Shown here one piece after another: positions 8,679 through 18,099 of a DNA stretch of 64,000 nt. The position numbers and the translations under genes were made by a program. The stretch covers positions 1 to 64,000 of the forward strand of contig LNDT01000029.1 of NCBI GenBank assembly GCA_001464715.1. Direction: 5' to 3'. Position 1 is the first letter of the stretch. Each line of letters opens with the position of its first letter. The DNA comes from Bdellovibrionales bacterium Ga0074137. GTDB lineage: Bacteria; Bdellovibrionota; Bdellovibrionia; Bdellovibrionales; JAMPXM01. A model generated the notes under the pieces. That model was not told the origin of the DNA. It was given only the letters and a program-made list of their open reading frames with translations, and did no database searches.

Positions 8679-8996
8679 CTATCTCATCGCAGGAATGAAC
8701 TGGCTCATCAGTCTGGTTCCCAGCTTTTTTGTGGCCGCCAGAATATTGTGCTCGCGACAAAGCACTCGGATGTTGTGAGCTTGGCTCTCTCCGCCGAGGG
8801 CCAAGGGTGTTCGATGATCAAATTCCAGGCGATGACGAGCTTCGCAGCGGTGTCCCTCAGGCGATACATATTCGCACTGACTCTCGGCTTTCCGCCGAGC
8901 GAGTCTTTTCACAGACACAGAAAACCGTCCCGTTTCTTTCGCTTGAAATGCCGCCTCCGCCGACGATGATTCCGACTCCGCCGGCGGAGTCATCAC
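8679..8996 (-). CDS. HNH endonuclease domain, probably a C-terminal remnant
   Basis: A 105-residue frame whose second half is a good HNH nuclease motif: a Cys-containing start, then LEFDHRTPLALGG with the central Asp-His pair, and a closing CREHN. Full-length relatives have a long helical N-terminal region before the HNH domain. Here almost nothing precedes it, and the upstream 180 bases in the same strand do not continue the frame. The start is a GTG, or an ATG one codon later, with only a weak ribosome-binding site. I read it as a decayed HNH gene fragment. A short expressed nuclease cannot be excluded. Confidence 0.55.
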   Translation of the reverse strand: MMTPPAESESSSAEAAFQAKETGRFSVSVKRLARRKAESQCEYVSPEGHRCEARHRLEFDHRTPLALGGESQAHNIRVLCREHNILAATKKLGTRLMSQFIPAMR

Positions 8997-9179
8997 CGCT
9001 TCCGCCGATTCAGGCCATCGGCGGATCTGCGGCTGTCATGGCGTGCGCAGCGGTCCTGGCGATCGTTGGCCACTCGTACTCGAGACCGCCCGGATCGAAC
9101 GAGATTGCAGCATGTGGGCCTGTGATAATGATGGGAATCCGCACCGCCGCCCGCGTCGAATCAGCGAAGACTCAACGCC

Positions 9180-10547
9180 TTAGTTTGATCGCGCCAGATT
9201 TTGCTCGGAGGATTTTTGAAGCTGTTCAATTTTGGACTTCGGGTAGTAGTGCGAAAGTATCTCGCGGTAGGTTTTTCCGTCGCTGGCGAGTTGGCGAGAG
9301 CCCCACTGGCAAAGCCCAGCACCATGTCCAAAGCCTCGGCCGACGATTTCAACAGTGACCGGGCGTGCGGCTTCACCACTGTCGGACGGCGCAACACCGC
9401 TCACAACATCAAACAAGGTACTTCGAATTTCGCTATACCCCAAAGCCGCTCGAAGACGTTCCCCCGAGAACCGAACTTCGCGGCCCTCGACCGAACGAGC
9501 TTGAAGGAACTCGGCGCGACCACCACTTGTTCTGGTCACAACACTCAGTGACGCCACTTCGAAACCAGACGGTACCAGCTGTTTTCGCCGAAGCTCCCTA
9601 GAAAGATCAGCCCTCGTCGTTACAAAACGCCATGAATTGCGAGTCGAGACCGCACAGCCACGATCGATGATCGCACCATACTCAGCCACGCCACCGTCAG
9701 AACCACGGGCCGAGCTGCCGTCCCCAGCGCTTGTCCAAACTTCGTGCGGAAGATCGACGCGGCCGCCGCAGTCGGCGTGGTAATGAGCTTTCATCGGCCT
9801 TCGGGAACTATCCGTAAGAACTTCGCCGCGAGTCGCTCTCACCGCCTCAGAAGCTCGCGAGTGCTTGCGGTCAAAATCAAAAACTTGATCGATAACACTG
9901 GACTCAAGTAGCCAGTCGACAGACTTTCCAGACCGCTGAGTCGACGCGGCCGACATCCGCTCTCGGACACGCGCCAAAGTGAAAGATCGTGCAGCCACAG
10001 CCTGCGCTTTCAAAGCCTCCATCGGCCAATCGCGCGGAACTTCGCTGGCGACAACACCTTCAAGATAACTTTCTAAATCCAAAAAACCGACCAGCTGAAT
10101 CGGAGACCTCGGACCTTTCACGACCAATTGCACGTGCGCAGGAGAAGGTCGTAAATCAACTCGAAGTCCACTTCCCCGAATGTCGACTTTGCGACCCAAC
10201 ACGGTCGCGATCTTTTTCCCGAGATCTGAGCCACCGCTTGAGTCCGATGCTACTTCAAAAATGCTCCACTCTTCTTTTGCTTTCAGCTTTTCAAACTGAA
10301 TTTTTATTTTCGAGAACCCCGGTCGTGAGATGCTACCAATCAAAATGTCGCTGCCGGAGACGGAAACGACGCCCTTCAGTGGCCTCAGCCGTACCGACAC
10401 ATAGCCTGGCGCACCAGAGATCGCAGCCGGAGCGACCGACGACGTGTCGGCCCGCCCGCTGGGTGCCGATGCCAACGCCACTGCCGCTGAAAGTGAAATT
10501 AGAAAAAAGCCCAGCGCGAAAATCGCCGGGCGAAAGCTTCTACTCAC
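9180..10547 (-). CDS. SpoIID/LytB-domain secreted protein
   Basis: A 455-residue exported protein with a SpoIID/LytB domain. In the founding family these are lytic transglycosylases acting on stripped (denuded) peptidoglycan glycan strands. The signal peptide lies at the N-terminus. SpoIID hallmarks are LEGVVASEVP, then the ALKAQAVAARSF helix, and near the C-terminus GRGFGHGAGLCQWG. The GTG at 10547 is chosen because it overlaps the slipin stop by 8 bases (translational coupling) and puts the signal peptide at the very start. A longer frame begins at 10580. Its place behind slipin and NfeD suggests an envelope-stress or wall-remodelling unit. Confidence 0.85.
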   Translation of the reverse strand: MSRSFRPAIFALGFFLISLSAAVALASAPSGRADTSSVAPAAISGAPGYVSVRLRPLKGVVSVSGSDILIGSISRPGFSKIKIQFEKLKAKEEWSIFEVASDSSGGSDLGKKIATVLGRKVDIRGSGLRVDLRPSPAHVQLVVKGPRSPIQLVGFLDLESYLEGVVASEVPRDWPMEALKAQAVAARSFTLARVRERMSAASTQRSGKSVDWLLESSVIDQVFDFDRKHSRASEAVRATRGEVLTDSSRRPMKAHYHADCGGRVDLPHEVWTSAGDGSSARGSDGGVAEYGAIIDRGCAVSTRNSWRFVTTRADLSRELRRKQLVPSGFEVASLSVVTRTSGGRAEFLQARSVEGREVRFSGERLRAALGYSEIRSTLFDVVSGVAPSDSGEAARPVTVEIVGRGFGHGAGLCQWGSRQLASDGKTYREILSHYYPKSKIEQLQKSSEQNLARSN

Positions 10548-11292
10548 GCGTGTGTCCCAATAGACCGCGAAGCAAATCAATCGGAACTGGGAAAATGATC
10601 GTACGTGTTCCTTCTTTGCTTGCGATCTCAGTCAGTGTCTGAAGGTAGGCCAGCTGAATCGAATTTGGTGACACTGCCAAACGAGTTGCAGCTTCCGCCA
10701 AACGTTCCGAACGCTGAAGTTCACCGTCAGCAGAAATCAGCTTCGCACGACGCTCACGCTCGGCCTCAGCCTGACGAGCCATCGCCGACTGCATTTCTTT
10801 CGGAAGGTCGATGTTTTTAACTTCAACCAAAGATACTTTTACGCCCCATGGCTCAGTCTGCTTATCGATCAGCTCTTGAAGACGATGATTGATTTTATCT
10901 CGCTGCTCCAGAATTTCATCCATCTGAAACTGACCTAAGACCGAACGAAGGGTCGTTTGTGCGAGCTGGCTTGTCGCAAAATAGTAGTCAGCGACTTTAG
11001 AAACCGCGTCTTCCGAATTCGTCACTCGGAAATAAACGACAGCATTCACTTTCAAAGAAATATTATCTTGAGTGATCACGTCTTGCGACGGCACGTCCAT
11101 TGTTACTGTGCGAAGGTCGACGCGATAGATTTTTTCAACAAACGGAATAACTAAAACCAAACCCGGTCCACGGACTCCGATGCTTCGACCAAGTCTAAGA
11201 ACAACACCCTTTTCCCATTCGTTCAAAATCTTGACCGATGAGAACAAGATGAAAAGAACAAAAAGAACTAGAAAAATACCAAACATCTCCAC
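10540..11292 (-). CDS. slipin (stomatin/SPFH-domain membrane protein)
   Basis: A 250-residue SPFH-domain protein of the slipin type. It has one N-terminal membrane anchor (residues 3-21) and then the SPFH core with the typical VVLRLGR and GPGL motifs. A helical C-terminal part is rich in Ala, Glu and Arg (about 165-200). Slipins form rings at the membrane and are usually encoded beside an NfeD protease, as here: the NfeD gene ends 4 bases upstream of this start. It begins with GTG. The stop overlaps the SpoIID gene start. Confidence 0.9.
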   Translation of the reverse strand: MEMFGIFLVLFVLFILFSSVKILNEWEKGVVLRLGRSIGVRGPGLVLVIPFVEKIYRVDLRTVTMDVPSQDVITQDNISLKVNAVVYFRVTNSEDAVSKVADYYFATSQLAQTTLRSVLGQFQMDEILEQRDKINHRLQELIDKQTEPWGVKVSLVEVKNIDLPKEMQSAMARQAEAERERRAKLISADGELQRSERLAEAATRLAVSPNSIQLAYLQTLTEIASKEGTRTIIFPVPIDLLRGLLGHTRE

Positions 11293-11296
11293 GACT

Positions 11297-12634
11297 CTAC
11301 CCCACTTCTGTTTTTTGTACTCTAAGCGTTAATCCTTCAATCGATTCAACTTTCACATGCTCGCCAACGCGAACGCGTCCCGAGCAGTGAAACGCCCACA
11401 GCTCACCGCGAACCGTTACGTAGCCAGTAACGCCGTCATCTCCCAAGCGTTCAACTTGAGTGACGCTTCCGACGATTCCACTTTCGGCAACGCTCTCACC
11501 GCCTCGCCGGCGTCCTCGAAAAATAAGAACGGCCAAAGCGAGTAAGCTCAATCCCAAAGTGAGCGGAACACCGATCGACATCCAATAACTTAAAGTGAGG
11601 CCACCACTGGCCGGGTCATAAAGAAGGATACTTCCCATCGTCAGTGCGACGATTCCGCCGATCCCCAGCGCTCCGAAACTTGGAACGAAGGCTTCGGCAA
11701 TCAAAAACAAAACGCCTAAGCCCATCAGACCCACGCCGCCCCACGAAACATCAAGCTTTTGAAACGCGATGAGTGACGTAACCAAAAGCACGGCCCCCGT
11801 AACGCCCGGAACGATCGAGCCAGGATGCGTAAGCTCAAAATAAAGTAGGCCAAGGGCTGCCATGAAAATCAGATACGAAAACTCAGGATCCGTAAGAATG
11901 GACAAAAGACGCTCTCGCCAATCTTTTTCAATCGGAGAAGAAGCGCCGATTACGACTTTTTGCGTGGTCCCTGCATCACTTCCCAACGATGCTGCCATCA
12001 AAACGTCGCGGCCTTCAGCTTGTCTTAAGAAATCGGCCACCGATCCGGCACGAATATCGACACCACCCATTTTCACGGCTGTTTCGGCGTCGTATGCCTT
12101 TGCTTCGGTCACGATTTTTTCAGCGAATTCCACCGAGCGCCCGCGCTTTTTAGCAAGACTCATCGCCCAGCTCTTCGTGTCTTCGACAATTTTCTTTCTT
12201 AAATCATCGCCCAAAGTTTCACCGCCGCCCGAAATGGGAGTCGCAGCACCTACGTTCGTCGCCGGAAGAACTCCCGACACGTGACACGCAAGTAAAATCA
12301 AGGCACCCGCACTTCCGGCATGCCCACCTTCGGGACCGACAAGACACAAAATCGGAATGGGAGAGGCGAGAATTTTTTCGACAATAAGTCGAGTGGTCTG
12401 AAGGCTTCCACCTGGCGTGTTGATGATGAAAAGAGCTGATGCGCAAGATTCGCGCACCGATCGCTGAAGGGCGCGATCAACAAAGTCGTAGGTCGCCGTC
12501 GAAACCGCTCCATCGATTGTGACCTCTGTCGTGCACGACGTCGGTTCCCTCGGATAATCTTTTGGATCCGGAGTTTGCGAAAAAGCTGGCCAGGAAAATA
12601 GCGAAACCAGAGCCGTCGCGAGAATTGCTAACAT
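11297..12634 (-). CDS. NfeD-family membrane-bound ClpP-class protease
   Basis: A 445-residue NfeD (1510-type) protein. It has a signal peptide, then a ClpP-like serine protease domain (about residues 35-215) with the nucleophile in GHAGSAGA and a downstream Lys in the AKKRGR helix. Four or more membrane segments follow (about 250-375), and an OB-fold NfeD C-terminal domain closes the protein. In the characterised archaeal homologue the protease cleaves the partner stomatin. Here the slipin gene follows 4 bases after the stop. The pair probably works in membrane quality control. Confidence 0.9.
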   Translation of the reverse strand: MLAILATALVSLFSWPAFSQTPDPKDYPREPTSCTTEVTIDGAVSTATYDFVDRALQRSVRESCASALFIINTPGGSLQTTRLIVEKILASPIPILCLVGPEGGHAGSAGALILLACHVSGVLPATNVGAATPISGGGETLGDDLRKKIVEDTKSWAMSLAKKRGRSVEFAEKIVTEAKAYDAETAVKMGGVDIRAGSVADFLRQAEGRDVLMAASLGSDAGTTQKVVIGASSPIEKDWRERLLSILTDPEFSYLIFMAALGLLYFELTHPGSIVPGVTGAVLLVTSLIAFQKLDVSWGGVGLMGLGVLFLIAEAFVPSFGALGIGGIVALTMGSILLYDPASGGLTLSYWMSIGVPLTLGLSLLALAVLIFRGRRRGGESVAESGIVGSVTQVERLGDDGVTGYVTVRGELWAFHCSGRVRVGEHVKVESIEGLTLRVQKTEVG

Positions 12635-12712
12635 CCCCGCAGAATCCAGCCCGACGAAGATCCAACCAAGCCTTTACGCGAGGCGCTACCTAAGAGAAGC
12701 GCACGGTATTTA

Positions 12713-13234
12713 TCAGTGCGACTCGCGAATCGCTGCCTGAATCGCCACCTGAATGGCCTGCCATGCTTCTCGCTTCAAAGCGGGGCTCGAGTTCATCTCC
12801 AGAAAGCTCGGCACGTGCAGTACATTCGCCGATGACGCAGAGGCTTCGCTTTCACCGCCAACGCGGGCGCCGGTATTCCCCAAAGCCCCGCAAACAATCG
12901 CTAGCTTCAAACCACGACTCGCGTCAGCGACGGCACTTCGCCAGTCTTCATTTGAAGCCTGACACCACTGCATTTCAGGAAGTGCGTCGGTCGATTTCTT
13001 CAACCATTCGTTGCGAAGCGCCTCCAACATACGAGCGCCCATTTGCTGAAGCGAGGCTTGCTCGACCGACGCCGAACCGACTTCGACCAGAAGACAAACA
13101 CCGTGACCCGCGACCTCCGCAGTCGCATCGATCCGCGGTCCAGAAAAGCTCTTCACGCCCAGGACACGGTCAAAATATCGCGAAATTAGATTTTGAGGAG
13201 GTAGCGATTTGGCAGGTGTCGATTTGGAGTCCAT
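12713..13234 (-). CDS. hypothetical protein
   Basis: A 173-residue soluble protein without a signal peptide or membrane segment. It is rich in Ala, Ser and Glu and has two Cys residues in hydrophobic strands. No family was recognised. It lies about 80 bases upstream of the NfeD operon on the same strand and is divergent from the small zinc-ribbon-like gene. The ribosome-binding site before the ATG is weak. Confidence 0.55.
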   Translation of the reverse strand: MDSKSTPAKSLPPQNLISRYFDRVLGVKSFSGPRIDATAEVAGHGVCLLVEVGSASVEQASLQQMGARMLEALRNEWLKKSTDALPEMQWCQASNEDWRSAVADASRGLKLAIVCGALGNTGARVGGESEASASSANVLHVPSFLEMNSSPALKREAWQAIQVAIQAAIRESH

Positions 13235-13364
13235 GACACCGGCTTACCCGATCGACCGCGGGGGCGGCAAATTTTTCCCGTTAAGTAATGCATTCTTCCG
13301 CCGAAAAGCTCCTCAGACAACACAGTCAGACGCAAGAGTCAGACACCCACGGACGGAGCGCAGC

Positions 13365-13601
13365 ATGGATCGCAGCAAAATGGCCCACACAGAAAAAATG
13401 ATGACAGAGACTGTCGACCCACAGTTTGACCAAATCACGCCAGTTCAAGAATTTCTTCAGGATCAAAATAATTGCTGCTTGTGTGGCTCTGAACTTAAGT
13501 TCACACACAAGTTCGATCACCTCGAGCTCACGGTGCTTGAAGACGCCAAGTGCGAGAGCTGCCATATCTCGCTTCGCACTCGAAGCCACAGTCTCCAGTA
13601 G
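13365..13601 (+). CDS. small zinc-ribbon-like protein
   Basis: A 78-residue protein with two CxxC knuckles (CCLCG and CESC) separated by about 25 residues, the pattern of a single zinc ribbon. The ATG at 13365 is preferred because GGAG lies 7 bases upstream; the frame is open further back. The protein is otherwise polar and has no signal peptide. It may bind nucleic acid or protein, but this is only inferred from the fold. It converges with the secreted-protein gene to its right. Confidence 0.6.
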   Translation: MDRSKMAHTEKMMTETVDPQFDQITPVQEFLQDQNNCCLCGSELKFTHKFDHLELTVLEDAKCESCHISLRTRSHSLQ

Positions 13602-13607
13602 CCGCCG

Positions 13608-14696
13608 CTAGCGTCGAGGTTCAGTTCGCGCTTCGGGAGAAAGTTGAGTCTCAGCGTTTTTCGTGAGGCTCTCTCCGATGGCTCCCACAGTCAGCTCCTC
13701 AATCACAAGTCCTCCCGCGATGACAACACCGACGGCGCCAGCTTTAGCGACTCGGGCCGCTTTCTTCGACAGAGTCATGTTCGGAGTCTGAATTCGCACA
13801 ATGCGAATATGAGGAACATCCATTTTAGAGGGAACGATTTGCGAGATTCCAAGATTCTTCATGAAGAACGTATCGAGTTCTGTCGCCGTTTTACCATCCA
13901 CTAAAATATCTCGAATAATATGGAAGCTGGGCGGCATCTGATGATTCGCTTTTCGAACCGACTCGAGCGTCATGTGAGCTGCGTGATACTGTTCGCGAGC
14001 CAAGTGAATTCTCATATCAGCGTCAGCTTTGATCGGCTTGAGCTCGGCGAGCTGCTTTTGCAGATCGGAAATCGTTTCCATGTAATGCAGGCGGATGCCG
14101 CGAGACTGATTATTCAGCGAAAGCCCTCCGTGGTGGCCTTTGGCGACAACAATATCTTTCAAGATAATTGCTTCGGCGGCCTTGAGTTTCGCAACACGCG
14201 CTTCCCACTCGGCTTTGCCATGTTTTAGTTCGTCAACGGCCGCAGCCAACGTCTCTTCGTTTCCAGCGATGTACTCAAGGCGAACAACATCACCGGGGAT
14301 TGTATCTTTAAGTATCATCTCGCGCAGCACGTTTTGGGGAGTCGCCCGCAGTTGCTCCAGCGAACCTGCGTGCATGAGCTTCGAGTGCTCACGACTGCGC
14401 TGACGAGCTATTACATTTTGTTGAAGCGCTACTTTTCCAGAAATTAAACCAAGTCCCGTCGATATCACGGTGACGCCAAGCTGTCCGGCGCTCAGTGAGC
14501 TACCTTGTGTGGGGCCCACGTTGAGTGGGTAGACATCCTCGGGACTCAGACGGGCCAGTGCTTCCGTGTTGTAGCCCAAATCCGCGTGTGCGACGGGGCT
14601 CGCAAAGGGGCCAACCGGTGAGGCGCCAAGAGCGGAAACAGTCATCATAGAGAATCCAAATTTTCGAAATGAAAATGATCGATTCGAGAACTTCAT
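13608..14696 (-). CDS. secreted or membrane-anchored coiled-coil protein
   Basis: A 362-residue protein with an N-terminal signal peptide ending near residue 38. A long charged helical region (about 100-245) is compatible with coiled coil. A second hydrophobic segment lies near the C-terminus (about 318-340), where Val/Ala/Gly-rich residues could span the membrane. No family was recognised. The start follows an upstream A/T-rich stretch. No partner gene is adjacent. Confidence 0.65.
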   Translation of the reverse strand: MKFSNRSFSFRKFGFSMMTVSALGASPVGPFASPVAHADLGYNTEALARLSPEDVYPLNVGPTQGSSLSAGQLGVTVISTGLGLISGKVALQQNVIARQRSREHSKLMHAGSLEQLRATPQNVLREMILKDTIPGDVVRLEYIAGNEETLAAAVDELKHGKAEWEARVAKLKAAEAIILKDIVVAKGHHGGLSLNNQSRGIRLHYMETISDLQKQLAELKPIKADADMRIHLAREQYHAAHMTLESVRKANHQMPPSFHIIRDILVDGKTATELDTFFMKNLGISQIVPSKMDVPHIRIVRIQTPNMTLSKKAARVAKAGAVGVVIAGGLVIEELTVGAIGESLTKNAETQLSPEARTEPRR

Positions 14697-14760
14697 TGTG
14701 TACCTTTTTGTTCAATATAAAAGAGAGCGCCGAATGAGAGAGCAAAGTTCTGACCGCCGC

Positions 14761-15108
14761 CTATTTCAATTGGTTGATTGCCGCATCCATTTTTTGAAGG
14801 CTTGCCAAATATGAGCGTCCCCGTTTTTCATACTGTCCAGGAGCTAGACAGAGCCGGGTATCGGGCCGAGTGCGCCTCACGGCCGCGATCGTCGCAAGAA
14901 TTAAGGACTTCCAATCCAACGAATGAACTTCGGGGACATTGAGGCGAAGTATCCCGACTTTCTCTTCTTGAACGGTTTTGAAAATTACGTGAAGGGAAAA
15001 CCACACGGCCAAATTTAGTACGACCCCTACGACGGCAGCGGTTATTGAAGACAAGGCCCTCGACAAACTTCTGTTGTTTCCTACCGCTTCAATAGAGGGC
15101 GCGCCCAA
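14761..15108 (-). pseudogene. chromate transporter (ChrA) C-terminal remnant
   Basis: A 115-residue frame. Its first half (NRSLSRALSSITAAVVGVV and the following membrane helix) is the characteristic end of the second ChrA half-domain in chromate transporters. The rest of the transporter, normally about 400 residues with 10 or more membrane segments, is missing. After about residue 80 the sequence stops looking like ChrA and becomes Arg-rich. The gene is therefore a truncated remnant. It lies beside a transposase-like gene, which may be connected with the deletion. Confidence 0.65.
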
Positions 15109-15252
15109 AAATGAAGACTGGGCGACAATAGCTACCCGACAGAAAGAGCAGCCGTCCGGTCATCTGCCTTCCTCAGCCTACGGGAGCAACAAATTGATTC
15201 CGGGACAGGTTGAATCAGGGAAATTCCATTGACTCGTCACCGAAAAATACAT

Positions 15253-15981
15253 ATGCTTCCAAAAATGAAGGATTCCGCAAAAACCTCAGCATTTTTGGCG
15301 CCTTGCTCACCCTCTTCTGCATCTGGTCGAGGCGCAGAGAAACGAACTCGAGCGAAATCGAAAACCCAACGGCCACGAAAATCAGGTCAGACATCTTTTT
15401 TGCCGAACCTCAAAGATACTTTTATCGGCGCCGATCGCCGATCCGGCAATCGCGAGACGCACGCAAAGATCAGTCGGCCGCTGACAAGTCAAAAACCGAT
15501 CCACGTTTGCTTCAGGTCGAAGTTCGCACTAGGTAAACGCACGATGCTGGGCGCGAACAAAATCAAGGTGAATGCTCTTGTCACCGACATCTCACGCCGC
15601 TACCGCGTGAAACTTCAAAAGAACGTGAATGTCGGAAATCACCTGCACCTCGTGGTGAAGCTTTCAGGCAGTCCAATGACGGCCCGGCGGCAGTTCCGGT
15701 CTTGGATAAGGCTCTTGACGGCGCGGATCGCGTTTGAAGTTGGTGGCTCTAGAAAGGGTAAACCGTTCAGAGATGAGAATGGTCGGCGCGTAAAATTTTG
15801 GGATGCGATTCCATTTTCGAGAATTGTTCACGGCCGCCGAGGGTGGGTAGCCATCGATCGTTACGTGCTAAAAAACGAACTGGAAGCGAGAGGCCATAGA
15901 AAAGGTCAAGCGATTCAGCTGGCGCGAGAGATCTACGACTCTGATCGTCTTTTGACGCCGAAAGTTTACGCCTCGGATTGA
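15253..15981 (+). CDS. RAYT / IS200-like Y1 transposase
   Basis: A 242-residue protein of the REP-associated tyrosine transposase type (Y1 HUH nuclease). The histidine pair is in NVGNHLHLVVK and the single catalytic Tyr is in the helix RYVLKNELEA near the C-terminus. These enzymes nick single-stranded DNA and act on palindromic repeats. The first 50 residues are a Lys/Arg/Ser-rich extension that may not be translated. An upstream TTG (15229) is also possible and the true start is uncertain. It stands alone, with no tnpB, next to a broken chrA. Two large palindromes occur elsewhere in this window. Confidence 0.8.
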   Translation: MLPKMKDSAKTSAFLAPCSPSSASGRGAEKRTRAKSKTQRPRKSGQTSFLPNLKDTFIGADRRSGNRETHAKISRPLTSQKPIHVCFRSKFALGKRTMLGANKIKVNALVTDISRRYRVKLQKNVNVGNHLHLVVKLSGSPMTARRQFRSWIRLLTARIAFEVGGSRKGKPFRDENGRRVKFWDAIPFSRIVHGRRGWVAIDRYVLKNELEARGHRKGQAIQLAREIYDSDRLLTPKVYASD

Positions 15982-16103
15982 GCGCCGTAGCATAAAAGTA
16001 GAAATGGAAGGTCTAACCTTCGGCTTCGACCCCGCCAAATGAAGGCGACCCCGGTCGGCCCTCAAACGGCCTCATCGCGTTAGAAATCGCCGACGTCGCC
16101 GGC

Positions 16104-18092
16104 CTAACCCTTACCGCCGCCAGAATTCGGTTCGCCATCGCCGGCTTCACCGCCCACAGCCGCCTCAGCTGGAATTTCGTCAGACTCCGCGACCATATCC
16201 GAAAGAGCCAAGTCTTTTCGAAGCGCATCGATCAAAGCTCGCGCGGTCTCAGGCGTAAATCCCTTCACGCTGGCCACATCCTCAACCTTCGCCTCGCGAA
16301 TCGCGTCGACCGACGGAAACTTTTGAAGGAGAGCTTTCTTTTTCGCAGGGCCAAGCCCCGTCACTGGCAACTGATCCAGTTCACTTTCAATCGACGTCGA
16401 TTCTCGGAGCTTCCGATGATACGTAATCGCGAATCGGTGCGCCTCATCGCGGATGCCAACGAGAATCCGGAATGCTTCGCTACCGACCTTGAACAGCACA
16501 GGGTTCGTACGTCCCGGAAGAAAGAACCGCTCTTCGCTGGCTCTCACTTCGGTTGATTTAAAATCAGAATCCGTGCGCGCTTTCGCCAAACCCACGACAG
16601 GGATCTCGGTTAAACTTAGCTCTTTTAAAACTTCCATCGCAATGCCCAGCTGACCTTTACCGCCATCGATCACGACAAGATCTGGAGCATCGATTTCAGA
16701 GTGAAGAAATCGCCTCGTCAAAACTTCGCGCATCGATTCGAAATCATTAGTCCCGATGACGGTCTTAATTTTATAGCGCCGATACTGATCTTTGTTCGGT
16801 ACACCGTCCTCAAAAACCACTTGGCTCGCAACGGTCTCCGCCCCTTGGAATGTTGAAATATCAAAGCACTCGATGCGCAGAGGAAGCCTTGGAAGCTTGA
16901 GACGCTCTTGAATTTCTTCAAGCGCTCGTTTTTTCGCTTCCGACTTATCGACGTGACTTGAAAAATGCTCTTTCGCGTTGGCATTCGCCATGTCCATCAG
17001 ACGATGACCCGCGCCATCGGTCGGAAATCTCACTTTAACTTTGTGACCACTTCGCTCCTGAAGAACAGCGGCGATGAGATCCATGATCTCTCGACCAAGA
17101 TCGATCGCGAGCAGAACTTCATCGGGAATCAGCGCTTCGTCGTAGTATTGGTTCAAGTACGAGGTGAGCCACTCTCTGACATCTTCGTCGGGAGAGTTCG
17201 CATCCAGCAGCGGAAGAAAATGACCGCGGTTTCCAATAACACGGCCCGATCGAATATGAATCGTCTCAACCAATGTTCCGCGCTCATCACCAAAGTACCC
17301 TACAACGTCTTGATCAAGATCCGAAGTGTCGTTCACAACGGCCTGCCGCTCGAGAACGGACTTTACAGCCTCAATCGAATCACGAAAACGCGCGGCTGCT
17401 TCGAAGCGCTCACTTTGCGAGGCCGCCTTCATTCTTCCTGTCAGGTCTTTTACGATCTGCTTATCGCGACCTCTTAAGAACTGGATGCTCTGCTTGATAT
17501 CTTCGCCGTATTCGTCTTTTCCGACGAGGCCTACGCACGGGGCTTTGCAGCGACCTATTTGATGAGTCATACACGGCCGCTTTCGAGTCGCAAAAAACGC
17601 ATCTTTACAGTCACGAATCATGAAGGTGCGATTTAAGAATTTTATCGTACCCCAGACCGCCGTCCCATTGGTGTAAGGACCAAAGTACATCGCGCCGTCT
17701 TTTTTGACCTTCCGAGCGAGGTAAACTCGGGGAAATTTGTCAGCCATCGAAAGACGAATGTACGGATAGCTTTTGTCGTCTTTAAGCCGAATATTGTACC
17801 GCGGTCGGTGCTTCTTGATCAGCGAAGCTTCCAACAAAAAGGCTTCAACTTCGGTCTTCGTTAAAATCGTGTCGATCGTCCGAATATTTCGAACCAGAAA
17901 TCTTGTTTTGGGAGAGTGGTCTTTCGAATCCGTAAGATAGCTTCGAACGCGCGCGCGCAGGCTCTTGGCTTTGCCGACATAGATGATTTTCTCCGCGGCG
18001 TTCTTCATTAAATAAACGCCCGGAAGATGCGGAAATTCCCGCACCTTCTCTTTGAGCTCTTCAATGATCTCTTGCTCGGACTTTAAGCGCAC
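16104..18092 (-). CDS. uvrC: UvrC, excinuclease ABC subunit C
   Basis: A 662-residue UvrC, the nuclease of nucleotide excision repair that cuts on both sides of a UvrB-marked lesion. The domains in order are: GIY-YIG nuclease (LPGVYLMKNAAEKIIYVGKA), a Cys-rich region, a UVR motif near residue 210, the RNase H-like second nuclease (IECFDIST, VIDGGKGQL), and a helix-hairpin-helix pair at the C-terminus (LPVTGLGPAKKKALL). It starts 7 bases after the amidoligase-like gene, so the two are probably cotranscribed. The C-terminal 35 residues form a Glu/Gly-rich tail absent from most UvrC proteins. Confidence 0.97.
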   Translation of the reverse strand: MRLKSEQEIIEELKEKVREFPHLPGVYLMKNAAEKIIYVGKAKSLRARVRSYLTDSKDHSPKTRFLVRNIRTIDTILTKTEVEAFLLEASLIKKHRPRYNIRLKDDKSYPYIRLSMADKFPRVYLARKVKKDGAMYFGPYTNGTAVWGTIKFLNRTFMIRDCKDAFFATRKRPCMTHQIGRCKAPCVGLVGKDEYGEDIKQSIQFLRGRDKQIVKDLTGRMKAASQSERFEAAARFRDSIEAVKSVLERQAVVNDTSDLDQDVVGYFGDERGTLVETIHIRSGRVIGNRGHFLPLLDANSPDEDVREWLTSYLNQYYDEALIPDEVLLAIDLGREIMDLIAAVLQERSGHKVKVRFPTDGAGHRLMDMANANAKEHFSSHVDKSEAKKRALEEIQERLKLPRLPLRIECFDISTFQGAETVASQVVFEDGVPNKDQYRRYKIKTVIGTNDFESMREVLTRRFLHSEIDAPDLVVIDGGKGQLGIAMEVLKELSLTEIPVVGLAKARTDSDFKSTEVRASEERFFLPGRTNPVLFKVGSEAFRILVGIRDEAHRFAITYHRKLRESTSIESELDQLPVTGLGPAKKKALLQKFPSVDAIREAKVEDVASVKGFTPETARALIDALRKDLALSDMVAESDEIPAEAAVGGEAGDGEPNSGGGKG

Positions 18093-18099
18093 AGTGCCG

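Noticed and set aside
8729-9358. A 209-residue plus-strand frame
   Set aside because: It overlaps the HNH remnant and the SpoIID gene on the other strand, is rich in Arg and Pro with no recognisable domain, and has no ribosome-binding site.
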